Source: Zanthoxylum bungeanum (lineage: Eukaryota; Streptophyta; Magnoliopsida; Sapindales; Rutaceae). From it: a DNA stretch of 64,000 nt. Below the pieces are notes generated by a model. That model did no database searches and was not told the DNA's origin. It saw only the letters and a program-made list of their open reading frames with translations. Location: NCBI GenBank assembly GCA_019454045.1, contig SKCR01006513.1, positions 248,001-312,000 of the forward strand. The letters are read 5' to 3'. Shown in pieces: positions 46,130 through 58,359 of this stretch. Position numbers and translations under genes: made by a program. How positions within the stretch are numbered: position 1 is the first letter of the stretch; each line of letters starts with the position of its first letter.

Positions 46130-48800
46130 ACGAAAGTCGCTGTTTCGACCGTAGATACCTAAGTTTAGGAACTACCTTCGGTATGTACCTAAATTAGGAA
46201 ACTGTTATAATGTAACCAGTTAGACTAGAAACATTATCTCTATATCAGTGTTTAATCCATTGTGGATAAACCTTTATATTCTAGAACACTAAAGTGTTTC
46301 ATTATATAAAGATGATATTGAGATAAACACATTAGATGTGAATAACAGTATTTATATTTTGAATATAAATAAAATCTCGAACATATAATATGACAAACTA
46401 ATAGCTCATACTGATCTGATCAGATGAAACTAATTGTGGCATTGTTGTATGGGACACAATTAAACAAGAGTCGTATATCCACACTTTTGAAGAGTGGGTA
46501 CTAGGACTGATTTGATTAATCAAATAAAGTCTACGAATCTAGTTTATTAGGTAAGATACCTAAAACACTGTTTACTTGGTAAAAGTGTAAGTGCCACCGA
46601 TCTGATAGCCCTATTCATAGTGAAGTAAGTGGGCCCATATCTAGCTAGGCTAGATGTGGATATGAATGTTTCGTGACCTAACGGATGTGGCATCACGTTA
46701 TGGTTATGTGTTTCTTTTAAAGAACACAAATCGGAAACTTTTAGAGTTTCGACACGAAATAGACAAACAGATCGGCTAAAGTATTAAACCGTCACGGTAA
46801 GACCGTAATGGAAAATACTTAAGCAATAAGTTTCACATATACTTGAATGAGTATAGTATACTTTCAAATGAGGACTCCTCCTGGAACACGTCAGTTTGAC
46901 GGTGTGTCCGTACGGAGAAACCGAATTTTGTTGGACATGATAAGGTTAATCATGAGTCGCTCTAAGCTACCTTTTCCTTCAAAGATAAGCATAAACAGTG
47001 CAGAACTTATTTAGAATAAGGTTCCATTAAATTCTGTTTGACAGACTTCATATTAAATATGAACGGGAAATAAACTGGGTTTCACACTCCTGTGATTTGG
47101 GTATGCTAGGCTTACGTTTGGATGATGCCAAACTCGAACCCAAATCGGATTAGTGCCAAATAAAGGTTATCCTAGGGAAAACCATAAGTATAGTACTTAT
47201 ACATCTCACTAGAGAACAATTGTAATTGTTGCTCGCCATGCGGTCTTCCTTAGAGGATTACCGATATGCAGTGGTCAGTGGGAGGACGATATAACTCGAT
47301 GAAAATCGGAGTAATACTGTTTGAGGCACGAAGTCCTTAATGGAACACAAATAGTTCATCAAGGATGAAACTATACCGTTAATCTTCGAATACACAAGAA
47401 ACGCGTAGATCGGAGAGAATCAGAAAACAACCTGGGGTATGAGTTTCTGATCTCACCTCATAAAGATGTCAATCTTGTTGAGGTATACCAACCGACTACG
47501 TAAGAAGAGGTGATACAAGGTATCGACTTCCGTTATGGCAAAGTGCCATGAGTCCAAAATGGATTCCATGTATAACAACTATGTTTGGACACTAGTTGAT
47601 GTACCATAAGGCATTGTGCCTATAGGTACTGTTAAGTCTTCAAGGAAGACATACGTGGATGGCAACATACCAACATACTAAGCTAGGCTTGTAGCGGAAA
47701 GGTATTGTTATCAACATTGTGTTGATTACGGTTCAACATTTTACCTGTTGCCACGGCAAATCCATTTGGAAAATGCTTGCAGTAGCTGCACGTTTCATTT
47801 ATGAAATGTGTCAGTTAAAGATCAAAATCGCTTTCCTTAAACGGAAACCCTTTGGAGGATGTTTATAACATCCTGACGATTTTGTCGTACTAAAACCAGT
47901 AAACAAGGTTTGCAGGTTATTCGAATCCACGTTTGGATTGAAGCAAGCATTAGTTCCTGTGTATTAATAAGGGTTAGTGGGAGCGCACTGACAAGAATGT
48001 CCTTTAATAAAATAATGATAACATATTCATTTCTTGGAAATGAAATTCCCATATAAAACAATCGGCGAAAGCTTGGCTTTCGAGAAAATTCTCCGTAGAA
48101 TTCTTGGGAGTAACAACCTTTATTCTAGGAATAAAGATCTACTGAGATAGATAAAGTTGTTAAAACTCTGCGAGGACTTGTAAATTGAAAAATGTACATG
48201 ACCTGGTGTCTCATACGCTTTGAGCATATGAATTCACAATCAGGCCAATCCGGGTGATGGTCACTGGATTGATGTTAAGAACATCCGTTAGAATCTTAGA
48301 GATCTAAGGATGTTGTCTTAATCTGTGGAGAAGGAGAACTTGAAGTGACTGGGATCACTACTGTAAGTTTCCAAACCGATAAAACGATTGAAAGTCGCAA
48401 ACGGTACTATACAGTTTCTATAACGGTACAGTGAGCTGGAAATCTTCCAAGCAAGATACTGTTACCGAATAAACAACAAATGCGGATAAATTACAACAGC
48501 TGAGGCAGCAATAGAAGCAATCTGGGTCAATAATAAATCTAATTAGATTAGATATATATTTCTGTTAGCAGCTGAGCTAGGCGTCAGCACAGGCTAAAGA
48601 ATTAATGGTCTCATCAACGATCCAGATACATACTTCGACTATTCATCTGATTCGTTCGGATCATACATCGTGGCGATGTGATGATCGTATAAATCGCATC
48701 AGACGATAATCATGAAAATCCGCTGACGAAACCTTTTCTCAGCAATTTGAGCAAACCGTACATAGTTCGGGTGTTAAACACTTGAGTGACTGGCTATAGG
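46130..48800 (+). pseudogene. Copia I pol relic
   Basis: Decayed copia integrase, RT and RNase H in order. Recognisable pieces are an integrase stretch near 46780-46960 (KYLSNKF-like in Copia II, here broken), a domain-closing LEP.SD segment near 47130, and RNase H near 48350-48500 (VTGITTVSFQTDKTIESRK, then SWKSSKQDTV with frame changes). No frame exceeds about 75 codons. The same damaged sequence recurs in Copia III (59330-62050). Confidence 0.75.
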
Positions 48801-48802
48801 CC

Positions 48803-48813
48803 AAGTGGGAGAT
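48803..48813 (+). other. Polypurine tract of Copia I
   Basis: AAGTGGGAGAT immediately before the 3' LTR. Confidence 0.9.
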
Positions 48814-50907
48814 TGTTGGACAGTTATGACCCATAGCGTCACTATTTGTACAGATCATTGTGTTGTTGTACAAATTAACTATGTGACAAGGAAATTGCAC
48901 TCTTATCATTTGTGATTAGATCACCTTAGATATATAAATGATGAGAGGTCCTTATGATTTGTTCCTTGATTGAGAATGATATGAGACAGTATCAATCAAC
49001 GAAGGATAAATCATTAAATATCCCTAGTCAGAGTATTATCGAGATTGGACATCGATAAATACGTAAAAGACTAGTATCGTACTTGTGCGCGTTGTGAGGG
49101 CACAACGGCGTAGTTCTCATATACTTAAGTATTGGATACTTATGCAAGTGCGGTAGGAGGTTGTGTTTCACCGACGGTACGGGAAACAGCTTCGCTCTGG
49201 ATAGACCCCCTCGGAATCCCATTGGTAGTTGACTATGTGTCTATGGGAGTCCGACTTCAGGGTAGGTGTATTTGGTCTTAACCTGAGACTTGCACCGCTA
49301 ATGCTTACGACAATCAATATACTTTGGTTGAGGTCGTCTAGGGCTTTAACCGGTTCTGTGTACGCCGATACTAGGTATATTGAGAATCGTAGAGTATTGG
49401 GTGTGATGTCAAGACGGAAGTATCACTCCAGTCAAAGTGGAGATGATGTCACGTAGGATACGTATTAGTACTCTTAAGTGCTGCGCGGCCATCGGGATAT
49501 TATGACTAGGTCATGTATATCCGATTATAGAGACTAGTTACCAGACATCCGACATGTGCTTCGTACGGGGCAGACACAACTTCGCCCCAGGCCTAGCACG
49601 TGACAGTCCGATACTGGATCGAAATACGCAATACTACGGTATACTACGCTTGATATAGATCACATATTCCTGTAAGAATATTTCCGGAGAATTGGGTAGG
49701 CATGGCGCTTTGCTAGAAGCCAACCTTGTCTTGTGAATCGGTTAAGACGTAGTACTTGGTACGTACGTGTTCGGATAGTCCGACGACCCGATTTACTGCC
49801 AACATATCCGGGGATCTCTTGGGTCGCGTCCCAATGATACACCGATGAAGTATGACTCGCACTTTAATTAATCTGGGATTAATTCGATGAGAGAGAAAAT
49901 TAATCTGGATTAATTTCGGATATATTTTATCTAGGATAAATATTAATAAAAGAGAGATAACGATTAATTTGGAATTAATCGGTAAATTAATATATTTGAT
50001 ATATTAAACGAAATTGGATTTCGACGCGGAATTGAAATTGGATTTTAATTCGGGCGAACGAATTAATTTGGAATTAATTTGTTAGCGATGTGAATAGTGA
50101 ATTCGCTAGGAGTAATCATTTAATTACGACGCAATGGATAAATCGTTAATTTAGAATTAACGAACCCGAGCCCGAGTGTGATTGCGAGCGCATTCATATT
50201 TCGAATTCGAATGCGGCACGTAAGTCACATCAAGCGTCAAATCAAACGTCAAGCCATTCGTCACATCAAGCGTCAAGTCAAACGTCACTTTGAGTGATAT
50301 GACAATTGATTGATTGATGTGAGTGAGTGATTGATTGATTGATAGACAACACATCACTTTATTAAAGTGACTATGAATAGTTGATGTGTGTTGTTGGAAT
50401 AGTGATGGTTGGTGGAAACATTTGCCATTTATTTTTAATTGATTTATTTGGTAAATGTTTAATATATTTTATGGTAAATATATAAAGCATTTTGGAAATG
50501 CTTTTGACTAACCTAATACACATTATTCATCTCCTTCTCCCTCTCTCTCTTTCACGCCCATGGCAGTCACTGCCATGGGTTGGCCGAAAATTGCAAGGCA
50601 ATTTTAAGGGTTTTGTGGCAAAATCCAAGCGAGCTAGCACTCCCGAGAGACATATGAAGGTGTTAGGGACACTTACCCTTGAGCCGGGAATCGTTCGTTG
50701 AAGATTCGAAGCTCAAAATGAAGACACAAAACTGAAACTGCCAGCAGTGGACTGCACTTTGGGCGTGAGCTTTGGAGGCCATTCTTGATGTTTTATTCGT
50801 CGTTGCGTCTCAACCGATCGATGTGAGTATTCCGCAACTCCTTTGAGATGTATTCATCACTTTCTCATGCTTGTATAATGATCTTGGGACCTAGATAATC
50901 ACCAACA
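48814..50907 (+). mobile_element. 3' LTR of Copia I (2,094 bp)
   Basis: Near-identical to 40914-43014. The hairpin array spans about 49866-50163 and TATA is at 50479-50486. The TSD ACGGA follows at 50908. Confidence 0.93.
50223..50287 (+). promoter_or_regulatory. 12-bp-phased CGTCA array, Copia I 3' LTR (best copy)
   Basis: AGTCA at 50223, then CGTCA at 50235, 50247, 50259, 50271 and 50283, five intact boxes each exactly 12 bp apart, 192-244 bp upstream of TATA. On the other strand each is TGACG, the core of as-1, whose two boxes are also 12 bp apart. It is likely a bZIP-bound enhancer, by inference. Confidence 0.75.
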
Positions 50908-51289
50908 ACGGAAGTACTCCGGCCATCCCCATGCTAGGTGTCTGGTGGTTCTCAACGGGATCGGTAAGATAACTCCCAGGAGAAGAATCTTTCATGTGTT
51001 CGGCTTACCCGAGGCTACAAGGGTCACGGAGGCACTTCAACCGTCCCTGTGCTATGTGTTTGGTGGTTCTCAGCGGGATCGGCCAGATAACTCACATGGG
51101 GAGAATTTCCCTGTGTTTGGCTTACCCGAGGCTACAAGAGTCACAGAGGCACTTCGACCATCCCCGTGTTATGTGCTTGGTTGTTCTCAGCGAGATCAGT
51201 CAGATAACTCACAGAGGGATAATCTTCCCTGTGTTCGGCTTACGTGAGGCTACAAGAGTCGCGGAGGCACTTCGGCCGTCCCTATACTA
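50908..51289. repeat. 117-bp tandem repeat, about 3.3 further units
   Basis: Markers CGGCTTACCCGAGGCTACAA at 51001, TGGCTTACCCGAGGC at 51118 and CGGCTTACGTGAGGC at 51236 give periods of 117 and 118. Together with 40846-40913 about 3.8 units exist. Long frames here (50945-51296) only reflect the repeat. The array stops at the Athila-like LTR (51290). Confidence 0.92.
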
Positions 51290-52048
51290 TGTATAAGTGC
51301 ATGAAAGTGTACTTATAACACTACTAACTGGCTTTATTATCATATGTTTTAAATAACTCCAACCGATATTACGTCTCTCCGATCTATCAGTGCGATTTAT
51401 TTCTTTTGCATGAAGAACTAATCTCCTTAGGCAAAGCTAAGGATGAACTCTTGTATTAACTCTTTTATTCTTGTTATTGATTCTTGGATGAACTTATTTG
51501 CTTAATACAATTGATATCTCATTATTCTCTTTATCTTTTGATTATATGAATCCAGAAACTATATTCTATCAATTTACATATAGATTCAGTTATGTTTTTT
51601 CTATACGTGATATTTGAATCATTTGTGACTGGTTAAGGTTGTTTTGCAAGTTAATCTCTGCTGTAATTGCTTGAGAGTATATTATCATCGTTAGATAGGT
51701 AGTAACGATAGCCTTGTGTGTTGTTAACATAGAGAAGATAAGTTATACATTACTTTAAAACTTAATCTGAGTAGAATTGAAATATCTTCCAATTGTTGGT
51801 GTGAGATGTGAAATCCTCAATTGCGTAGTAAAAAAAATCAACAACTGAATATAAAAAATTGGTATAAAATCCTGATAAAATCCTGCAACTTTTCATAACC
51901 TTTAGTTTAAATTAAAATTTTAATCTTTTCTTTAATAAAGCTATTGCTAAATATTTTGCTTGAGTAAATTAGTTAATGTAACCATCTCTCTGAGGAATCG
52001 ACACCCCAGCTATACTGCGAGAGACGCAATTATCTTTGGACGTAATCA
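51290..52048 (+). mobile_element. 5' LTR of Athila-like element 2 (759 bp)
   Basis: Starts TGTATAAGTGCATGAAAG and ends GGACGTAATCA, as in copy 1 (14098-15278), but lacks the roughly 420-bp extra segment of that copy. Confidence 0.75.
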
Positions 52049-52053
52049 AATTT

Positions 52054-52070
52054 TGGCGTCGTTGTCGGGA
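52054..52070 (+). other. Primer-binding site of Athila-like element 2
   Basis: TGGCGTCGTTGTCGGGA, the tRNA-Asp-type site with C-to-T changes relative to TGGCGCCGTTGCCGGGG. Confidence 0.75.
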
Positions 52071-52306
52071 GGACTGTTTTCAATCTAAAGGAGTAGGTTT
52101 GCTTAGTCAACAACGAAGCGATAAGTTCATTCATTCTTTACTTTTTGTTGTTATTTATTTTATTTACTAATTTTATTTCAGTTTTAATTTTAGTTTTGAT
52201 TTTATTTATTTATTTTTAATTTTTAGTTTTATTAGACTTTAATTTCTAGTTTAATTCATTTTATTTTATTTTACTTTTATTTCTCGTGTTATTTGTGTTG
52301 AAGTGC

Positions 52307-53049
52307 ATGCCTAGACTTAGGGATCGGTTAGGTAGATTTGCCAGATTAAAAAAGGAAGATTTAGGCTCAGACTCATACTCACACTCTAATAATATATTGA
52401 AAATCTTTTTGTCACACCTTCTGCATCTAGCGCACACACTATAAGTGAATATGAGAGACCACATGTGAGGACTCTTGAAGAGTACATCCACCCAACTCGC
52501 ATAGCTACACCTTCGTGCATAATATTTCCTTCTAATGCACCACACGTATATTTTAAACCTGGGATGATATAATATCTCCCAACCTTCCATGGCTGGTGAA
52601 CGAGAATCCTTATGTGCACATTAGGGAGTTTGAAGAGGTCGTAGCAACCTTCCATGACTGGTTTGGAACTACCGACACAGTTAGAGTTAAGTTCTTCCCC
52701 TTTACCTTTAAGGATAGAGCTAATATCTGGTTGTATTCTTTGAGACCTAGGTCAATAGGATCATGGGGCAAGATCACAAGGGCATTTTTCAACAAATACT
52801 TCTCATACCATAAGACTAATGCCTTGAAAAGATAAATCTTCACCTTATCCCAAAGAGACAGTGAAACTCTTTATCAAACTTGGGAGAGGTTCAATGAGAT
52901 GTTAGCAAGTTTCCCTCACCATGGGTATGAAAGTTAGCGCCTGGTAAGCTATTTTTATGATAGTCTAACCCCTAGAGAGCGCCAATTCTTGGAGACTTTA
53001 TGTAATGGTGAGTTCATCCGAAGGGACCCTGATGAAGCATTAGAGTATT
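52307..53049 (+). pseudogene. Athila-like gag pseudogene, copy 2 (truncated by insertion)
   Basis: ATG CCT AGA at 52307, parallel to 15483 in copy 1. After broken early frames, the frame 52596-52835 holds the retrotransposon gag domain: HIREFEEVVATFHDWFG, VRVKFFPFTFKDRANIWL, SLRPRSIGSWGKITRAFF and NKYFSYHKTNALKR, then a stop. Further sequence (MLASFPHHGYES-like, PRERQF-like) runs to 53049, where another LTR is inserted. Confidence 0.85.
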
Positions 53050-54166
53050 TGTAACATCCCGCCTAGGCCAGGATGCTACCGGCAGGAGACAGGCTAACCC
53101 TACCTCCATAAGCCTCTTATTCTGACGAAATTTTGGCATGATGTATTCGTAACATCATGCAATCTGGCTTATAGCCAGCACCATGAGACAACTTGTTTAT
53201 GCAAATCAACACACATGTAAACATTATCAAGGCCTCAGGCCTGAACTCAATAATCAAAATATAAATACTTGGCCTCCGGCCAGAACTCGAAAATAAAACT
53301 ATGCTATTACATAACGTTTACATAAGAGAACAAATGCAAATACAAAGACTAGGGCCGTGAGGACCCATACTCAACCCAGTAGTCAATGAACTTCCTTGAC
53401 TGCAAATGGGGCGATCGGCTATCTTCAAAGTTTTCACATAAATCATGCTGGCTCAGTATGACAGCTACTGACCTGCAAAACTACAACTGTGGTGGTGTGA
53501 GTCATAAAGACTCAGTAAGTAATCATGCAAACATTAACAAATCTGATTTAACTTTATAACTTATATCCATTTATTCCCACATTACTTGCTATTAGTCTTT
53601 TCATCTGAACACCTACCTACATGCTTTAACTTCTATTTATTTCCATATTACTCACTACTAGTGTTTCTAACTATTTAGCAAAGTACAAACTTTATTACTG
53701 GTCTTTTATCTGTCCACAAACATACTTTTACTTTTCTTTACTATTTTTATTTACAAACACATTGTTTGGTACTGACCCTTTTATCTGATTACTCACATAC
53801 TTTAAATTATGTTTACCACTTACATGAACAAACATCAAATTTCTATATCATTACCAAAATCCAACCATGCTTTCACTGCGCTACTCTGATATCTCATAAT
53901 GTCTCTTTACACTCTCTGCTAGTTCAGCTTAGATATCTATTACAGCTTTCTTTCTTTTATTTCCTTGAAATATCATCAAATCGGAATAAATATTCTTTCC
54001 ATCAAATATTTATCACACTACTTAGATCATGCTGACATGTAAGGATGTAATTATATATAATCACGCATTAATATTCACAAAGAGAATTTCTATATAGCCC
54101 TACATCTCATACCAACATCTTCTACAAACACATATAAACATAATAATAATATCATGTACAAAAATT
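53050..54166 (-). mobile_element. Minus-strand gypsy LTR fragment inserted in Athila-like gag
   Basis: Plus strand begins TGTAACATCCCGCC, and TACCGGCA and CCATAAGCCTCT follow. The complement of the LARD-like LTR end reads TGTAACATCCCCGATCC...TACCGGCA...CCATAAGCCTCTG, so this is the end of a related gypsy LTR in inverse orientation. It also has GTGTGAGTCATAAAGACTCAGTAAGTAA, typical of Tekay-like LTRs. It is cut at 54166 by Copia III, and the rest would lie beyond the window. Confidence 0.6.
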
Positions 54167-56264
54167 TGTTGGACAAAATGACCCATAGCGTCACTATTTG
54201 CACAGATCATTGTGTTGTTGTAGCAAATTAACTATGTGACAAGGAAATTACACTCTCATCATTTGTGATTAGATCACCATAGATATAAATGAAGAGAGGT
54301 CCCTATGATTAGTCCTGGACTGAGAATGATATGAGACAGTATCAGTCCCCAAAGGATTAATCATTAAATATCCCTAGCCGGAGTATTATCGAGACTAGAC
54401 ATCGATAATGCGGAGTAGGCTAGTATTGCACTTGTGTGGGTTGTGAGGGCACAACGGCATAGTTCTCATATATATAAGTATAGGATACTTATGCAAGTGC
54501 GATAGGAGGTCGTGTTTCACCGATGGTACGGGAAACAGCTTCGCTCTAGATAGACCCTCGGAATCCCATTAGTATTATGACTATGTGTCTATGGGAGGCC
54601 GAAATCAAGGTAGGTGTGTATAGTCTTAACCTGAGACTTACATCGCTAATACTTACGATAATCGATAGACTTTGGTCTTGGTGGTACAGGGCTTTAACGG
54701 TTCTGCGTACACCACTTCTGGATTTATCAGAGAGTCGTAGTGTATTGGGTGTGATGTCGAGACGGAAGTATCACTTCATTCATACTGGAGATGATGTCAC
54801 GTAGGATACTGTATTAGTGCTCTTAAGTGCTGGCCGGCCATCGGGATATTATGACAAGGTCATGTATATCCGATTATAGAGACTAGTTACCAGACATCCG
54901 ACATGTGCTTCGGACGGGGCAGACACTAATCCAGCCCCAGCCCTAGCACGTGACTATCCGATACTGGGCCGATATACACAATACTTGGTTATACTACGTT
55001 GATATAGATCCTTGTATTTCTATATGGATATGTCCGGAGAATGGGTAGATTTGGTGCTTTGCTAGGAGTCGACCTTTTCTCGTAAATCGGTAGAACGTAG
55101 TACTTGGTACGTACGTGATTCGGATACTCCGACGACCGTATTTAATGCCAACTTATCCGGGGATCTCATGGGTCGCTTCCCGATAATCCACCGATGACGT
55201 ATGACTCACACTCTTTTATTAATCTGGGATTAATTAGATGAGAGAGAGAGAAAATTGATCTGGGATTAATTACGGAGATTTTTTATCTAGGATAAAATAT
55301 CGTCTTGAGAGAGAGAACGATTAATTTGGAATTAATCGATTAAATTAATATATTCGATATATTAAACGGAATTAGATTTCGACGCGGAATTAAAATTAGA
55401 TTTTAATTCGGGCGAAAGAATTAATTTAGAATTAATTCGTTAGCGACGTGAATAGTGAATTTGCTAGGCGTAATAATTTAATTACGACGCGACGGATAAA
55501 ATCATTAATTTGGAATTAACGAAACCGAGCCCGAGTGTGATTGCGAGCGCGTTCGTATTTCAAATTCGAGTGCGGCAACGCAAGTCACATCAAGCATCAA
55601 ATCATTCATCACATCAAGCGTCAAATCAAAAGTCACTTTGAGTGATGTGATTGATTGATTGATTGAGTTGATTGATTGAAAGACACACATCAAGTCACTT
55701 TAATAAAGTGATAATGAATAGTTGATGGGTTGTAGGTGTAATAGTGAAAGTTGGTGGGATTATTTACCATTTTATTTATTTGATTTATTTTGGTAAATGC
55801 TTTGTATTTTTTATTGAAAAATATATAAACCTTTTTGGAAAAGGTTTGACCAACAATTACACAACTTCATCTCTCTCCATTTCTTTCTCTTTGGTTCACC
55901 CAAATGGGCAAACTGCTCACTGTTTTTCATCACCAAAACCGTGAGCATGAGGGAGGCAAGAGTGAGTTTTTGTGGCAAAAAACTCAAGTGCTAGCACACT
56001 TACGGAACATGCGAAGGTGGTAGGGAGGTTCACCAATGAGCCGGGATCCGTCCGACGAAGCTTGGAGCTCCGTTTCACAACTTAAAATTCTGAAATGGAG
56101 GGCAGTGAACTGCATATAGTGGGCGTCCTTGGCAGTGAGCAAAGTGGCTTCATTCGTCTTCAAATCATCTAACCGATCGATGTGAGTATTCCGCTACCTC
56201 CGTTGATGTGTTCACACAGTGTTTCATGTCTTGTTTGATCTTGGGACCTGAAACACACCTAACA
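54167..56264 (+). mobile_element. 5' LTR of Copia III (2,098 bp)
   Basis: TGTTGGACAAAATGACCC...CACCTAACA. Hairpin array about 55218-55522 and TATA 55822-55829. The 12-bp-phased array (about 55583-55655) keeps its spacing but most boxes read CATCA or AGTCA. Confidence 0.92.
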
Positions 56265-56265
56265 A

Positions 56266-56279
56266 TGGCATCAAGAGCT
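56266..56279 (+). other. Primer-binding site of Copia III
   Basis: TGGCATCAAGAGCT, the same altered tRNA-iMet-type site as in Copia I. Confidence 0.75.
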
Positions 56280-58340
56280 ATTGGTTCAAGCATGAAAATG
56301 TAGGGCTTAAAATTGGGTATTTTGTATTCGAGCATGATTTAACGAATTGGGATTGATTGAGCATGCTTAATATATGTTATATTGAAGATTGATTTGATCA
56401 ATTTCAACAAAAGATGATTGGATCAATTTTGCCCAATTTTTCATCTTGGCCGGAATGTAATGTTGATTTTGGGTTCTTGGAATTTTTTGATTTTGATTTG
56501 TTTGATGAGTTGGAATCATTAAGGATAATGTTAATTTGAAACTAATTGGATTGGATTTTGAATTGAACATAAAATCCCCAAAAGTTATCACCTTGGCCGA
56601 ATGATAATATGCCCCAATGTCTTGGTATTTTGATTTTGAACAATTGATGTGTATGAAATCATGTTATGTTGATTTAATGTCGATTGTGGGTTCGATTGGA
56701 TTGAAACCAAATTGGACACAAAATCCCTCCTTGGCGAGAGCATTAAAGCATGTAATGGGTTTGATTTTTCATTTATGTGTTGGACATGTGATGATGATGT
56801 TTAGCATGATTAATTGGACTAATTAAGTGTTTTAGAAAACATTGATTTAGGTGATTAATCATGTAATTCACTTTAGGTAATTAAATTGCGGAATTGGATT
56901 ATGTGATTTAATTATTTAGGCCTTAAATTGGATTTGGGCTTCTAATGTTGTAATTGGGCCTATTGGGCTTGATTTCATCAAGTTGGGTTTAGGCCAAGTG
57001 GATTGGATCCAATTAGGCCCAAAACCACTTCCGTTAAGCCCAATTGCGACTTAATGAACCTTTAAAGTTTGTTTGGGCCTAATGGGCCAAGATTGATTTA
57101 TGGGCTTATGGGGTAAATCCCGGATTGGATTTTGGTTATTCGGATTGATCCGAGTTGACCAAAAGTCCACGCCTTAAGAAATCAATTAAAAGCCCATTAG
57201 ACTTTAATTTAATTGACGTTGGACGTTGATCGGTCTTTGAGACGCGTTACGATTAAATTTGGAATTTAGTCGAAAAGGTTTATTAGTAAAGTGTGATATT
57301 TAATTTGGAATTAAATAACGAATTGGAATTGAATGCATATTAAATTAGATTAATAACGTAGTTTAATTCAATTCATGAATTCGTACTTTGAGTACTTATT
57401 CGCAACAAAAACGAGTTGACTCGAACAAATCAAATCGTTGTTTGAACATGGATGATCACATAATTATCAGATTAATTAATTTGATTAGATTGATTGATAG
57501 CATGCTTGTGGTGTGAATACGTGGTTGTGATGAATGAATAATGTATATCGGATGGATATTAGTCGGGTGGGCAATTTTAGAAATTGTTGTAATAAATTCG
57601 ATTTATTAAATTGGACCTGCGTGTCCAGCCTTATCACCTTTATTCTCTTTGTATTCTCTTCTACATATTCCCCTCAATGTAAATGAGGTTTCTTTAGAAG
57701 TGTAGTGTACGCGGGTAGAGTAATACAAGTGCTAGCTTGAGAGAGAAATGGAGAGATTTGATCTAGGATCAATGTGTTAAGTATCCATCCGTATATCATT
57801 ATTATTTATTTTCATACTCGCTTTATTATGTGTTTAGAATGCATGTTTAAGGGTGTATGATGATGAGACCTTAACACAAATAATTAAATTGGTAGCCAAT
57901 TTGCACGCGAAAAGCCCTCATCAAATATCATTTGCGTTTTTCCTCCATTGAGTGATTCTTACTCAAGATCCTAGATTGGCATGGGGTGTTGGCCAAAGTC
58001 AAGCCCTTGCCGTCGAAGATGTGTTTGAATCAAGAGGCTTTTTCCATATTGGTGTCTTGTCCAAGTTGTGGTTTGTTGGCCAAAGTCAAGACCACTTCTT
58101 GTCCAACGACATTGATTACGAAGCTTCCATGGTCAATGGGTCCACGCTTAACTGGGATCATTAGGTTTGTTGTGCCAAAGCCAAGGCCTAATTGATTCAG
58201 AGGAAAAAGGTTAGGGTATATATTCGATATATAGGCATATATAAGATATATGTTTCGGACTGGATGTCCACCTACTGGATCTAGGAGTCTGATGGGATCC
58301 AATGATCTTCGAGATCTACCTAGTTAACTATCATACAATT
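56280..58340 (+). other. Leader of Copia III
   Basis: Non-coding leader parallel to 43030-45050, with the 17-mer TGTTGGCCAAAGTCAAG at 57987 and 58074 and a decayed copy at 58341. The antisense frame 58302-58030 (90 codons) carries FPLNQLGLGFGTTNL and SFVINVVGQEV. Confidence 0.65.
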
Positions 58341-58359
58341 TGTTGGCCAAAGTCAGATT

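Larger units (their letters stand above)
40914..50907 (+). mobile_element. Copia I: complete copia element (9,994 bp)
   Basis: Two long LTRs (40914-43014, 48814-50907) with TGTTGGACA...CAACA ends, PBS at 43016, PPT at 48803-48813 and perfect TSDs ACGGA (40909-40913 and 50908-50912). LTRs differ by only about 2% in the first 190 bases compared, so insertion is recent. The interior holds a 2-kb leader and gag/pol relics full of stops. It landed in a 117-bp tandem-repeat unit. It must have moved with proteins supplied in trans if the pol decay preceded insertion. Confidence 0.95.

Noticed and set aside
50945..51296. Two 100-codon plus-strand frames with internal protein repeats
   Set aside because: They reflect the 117-bp tandem repeat read in two frames.
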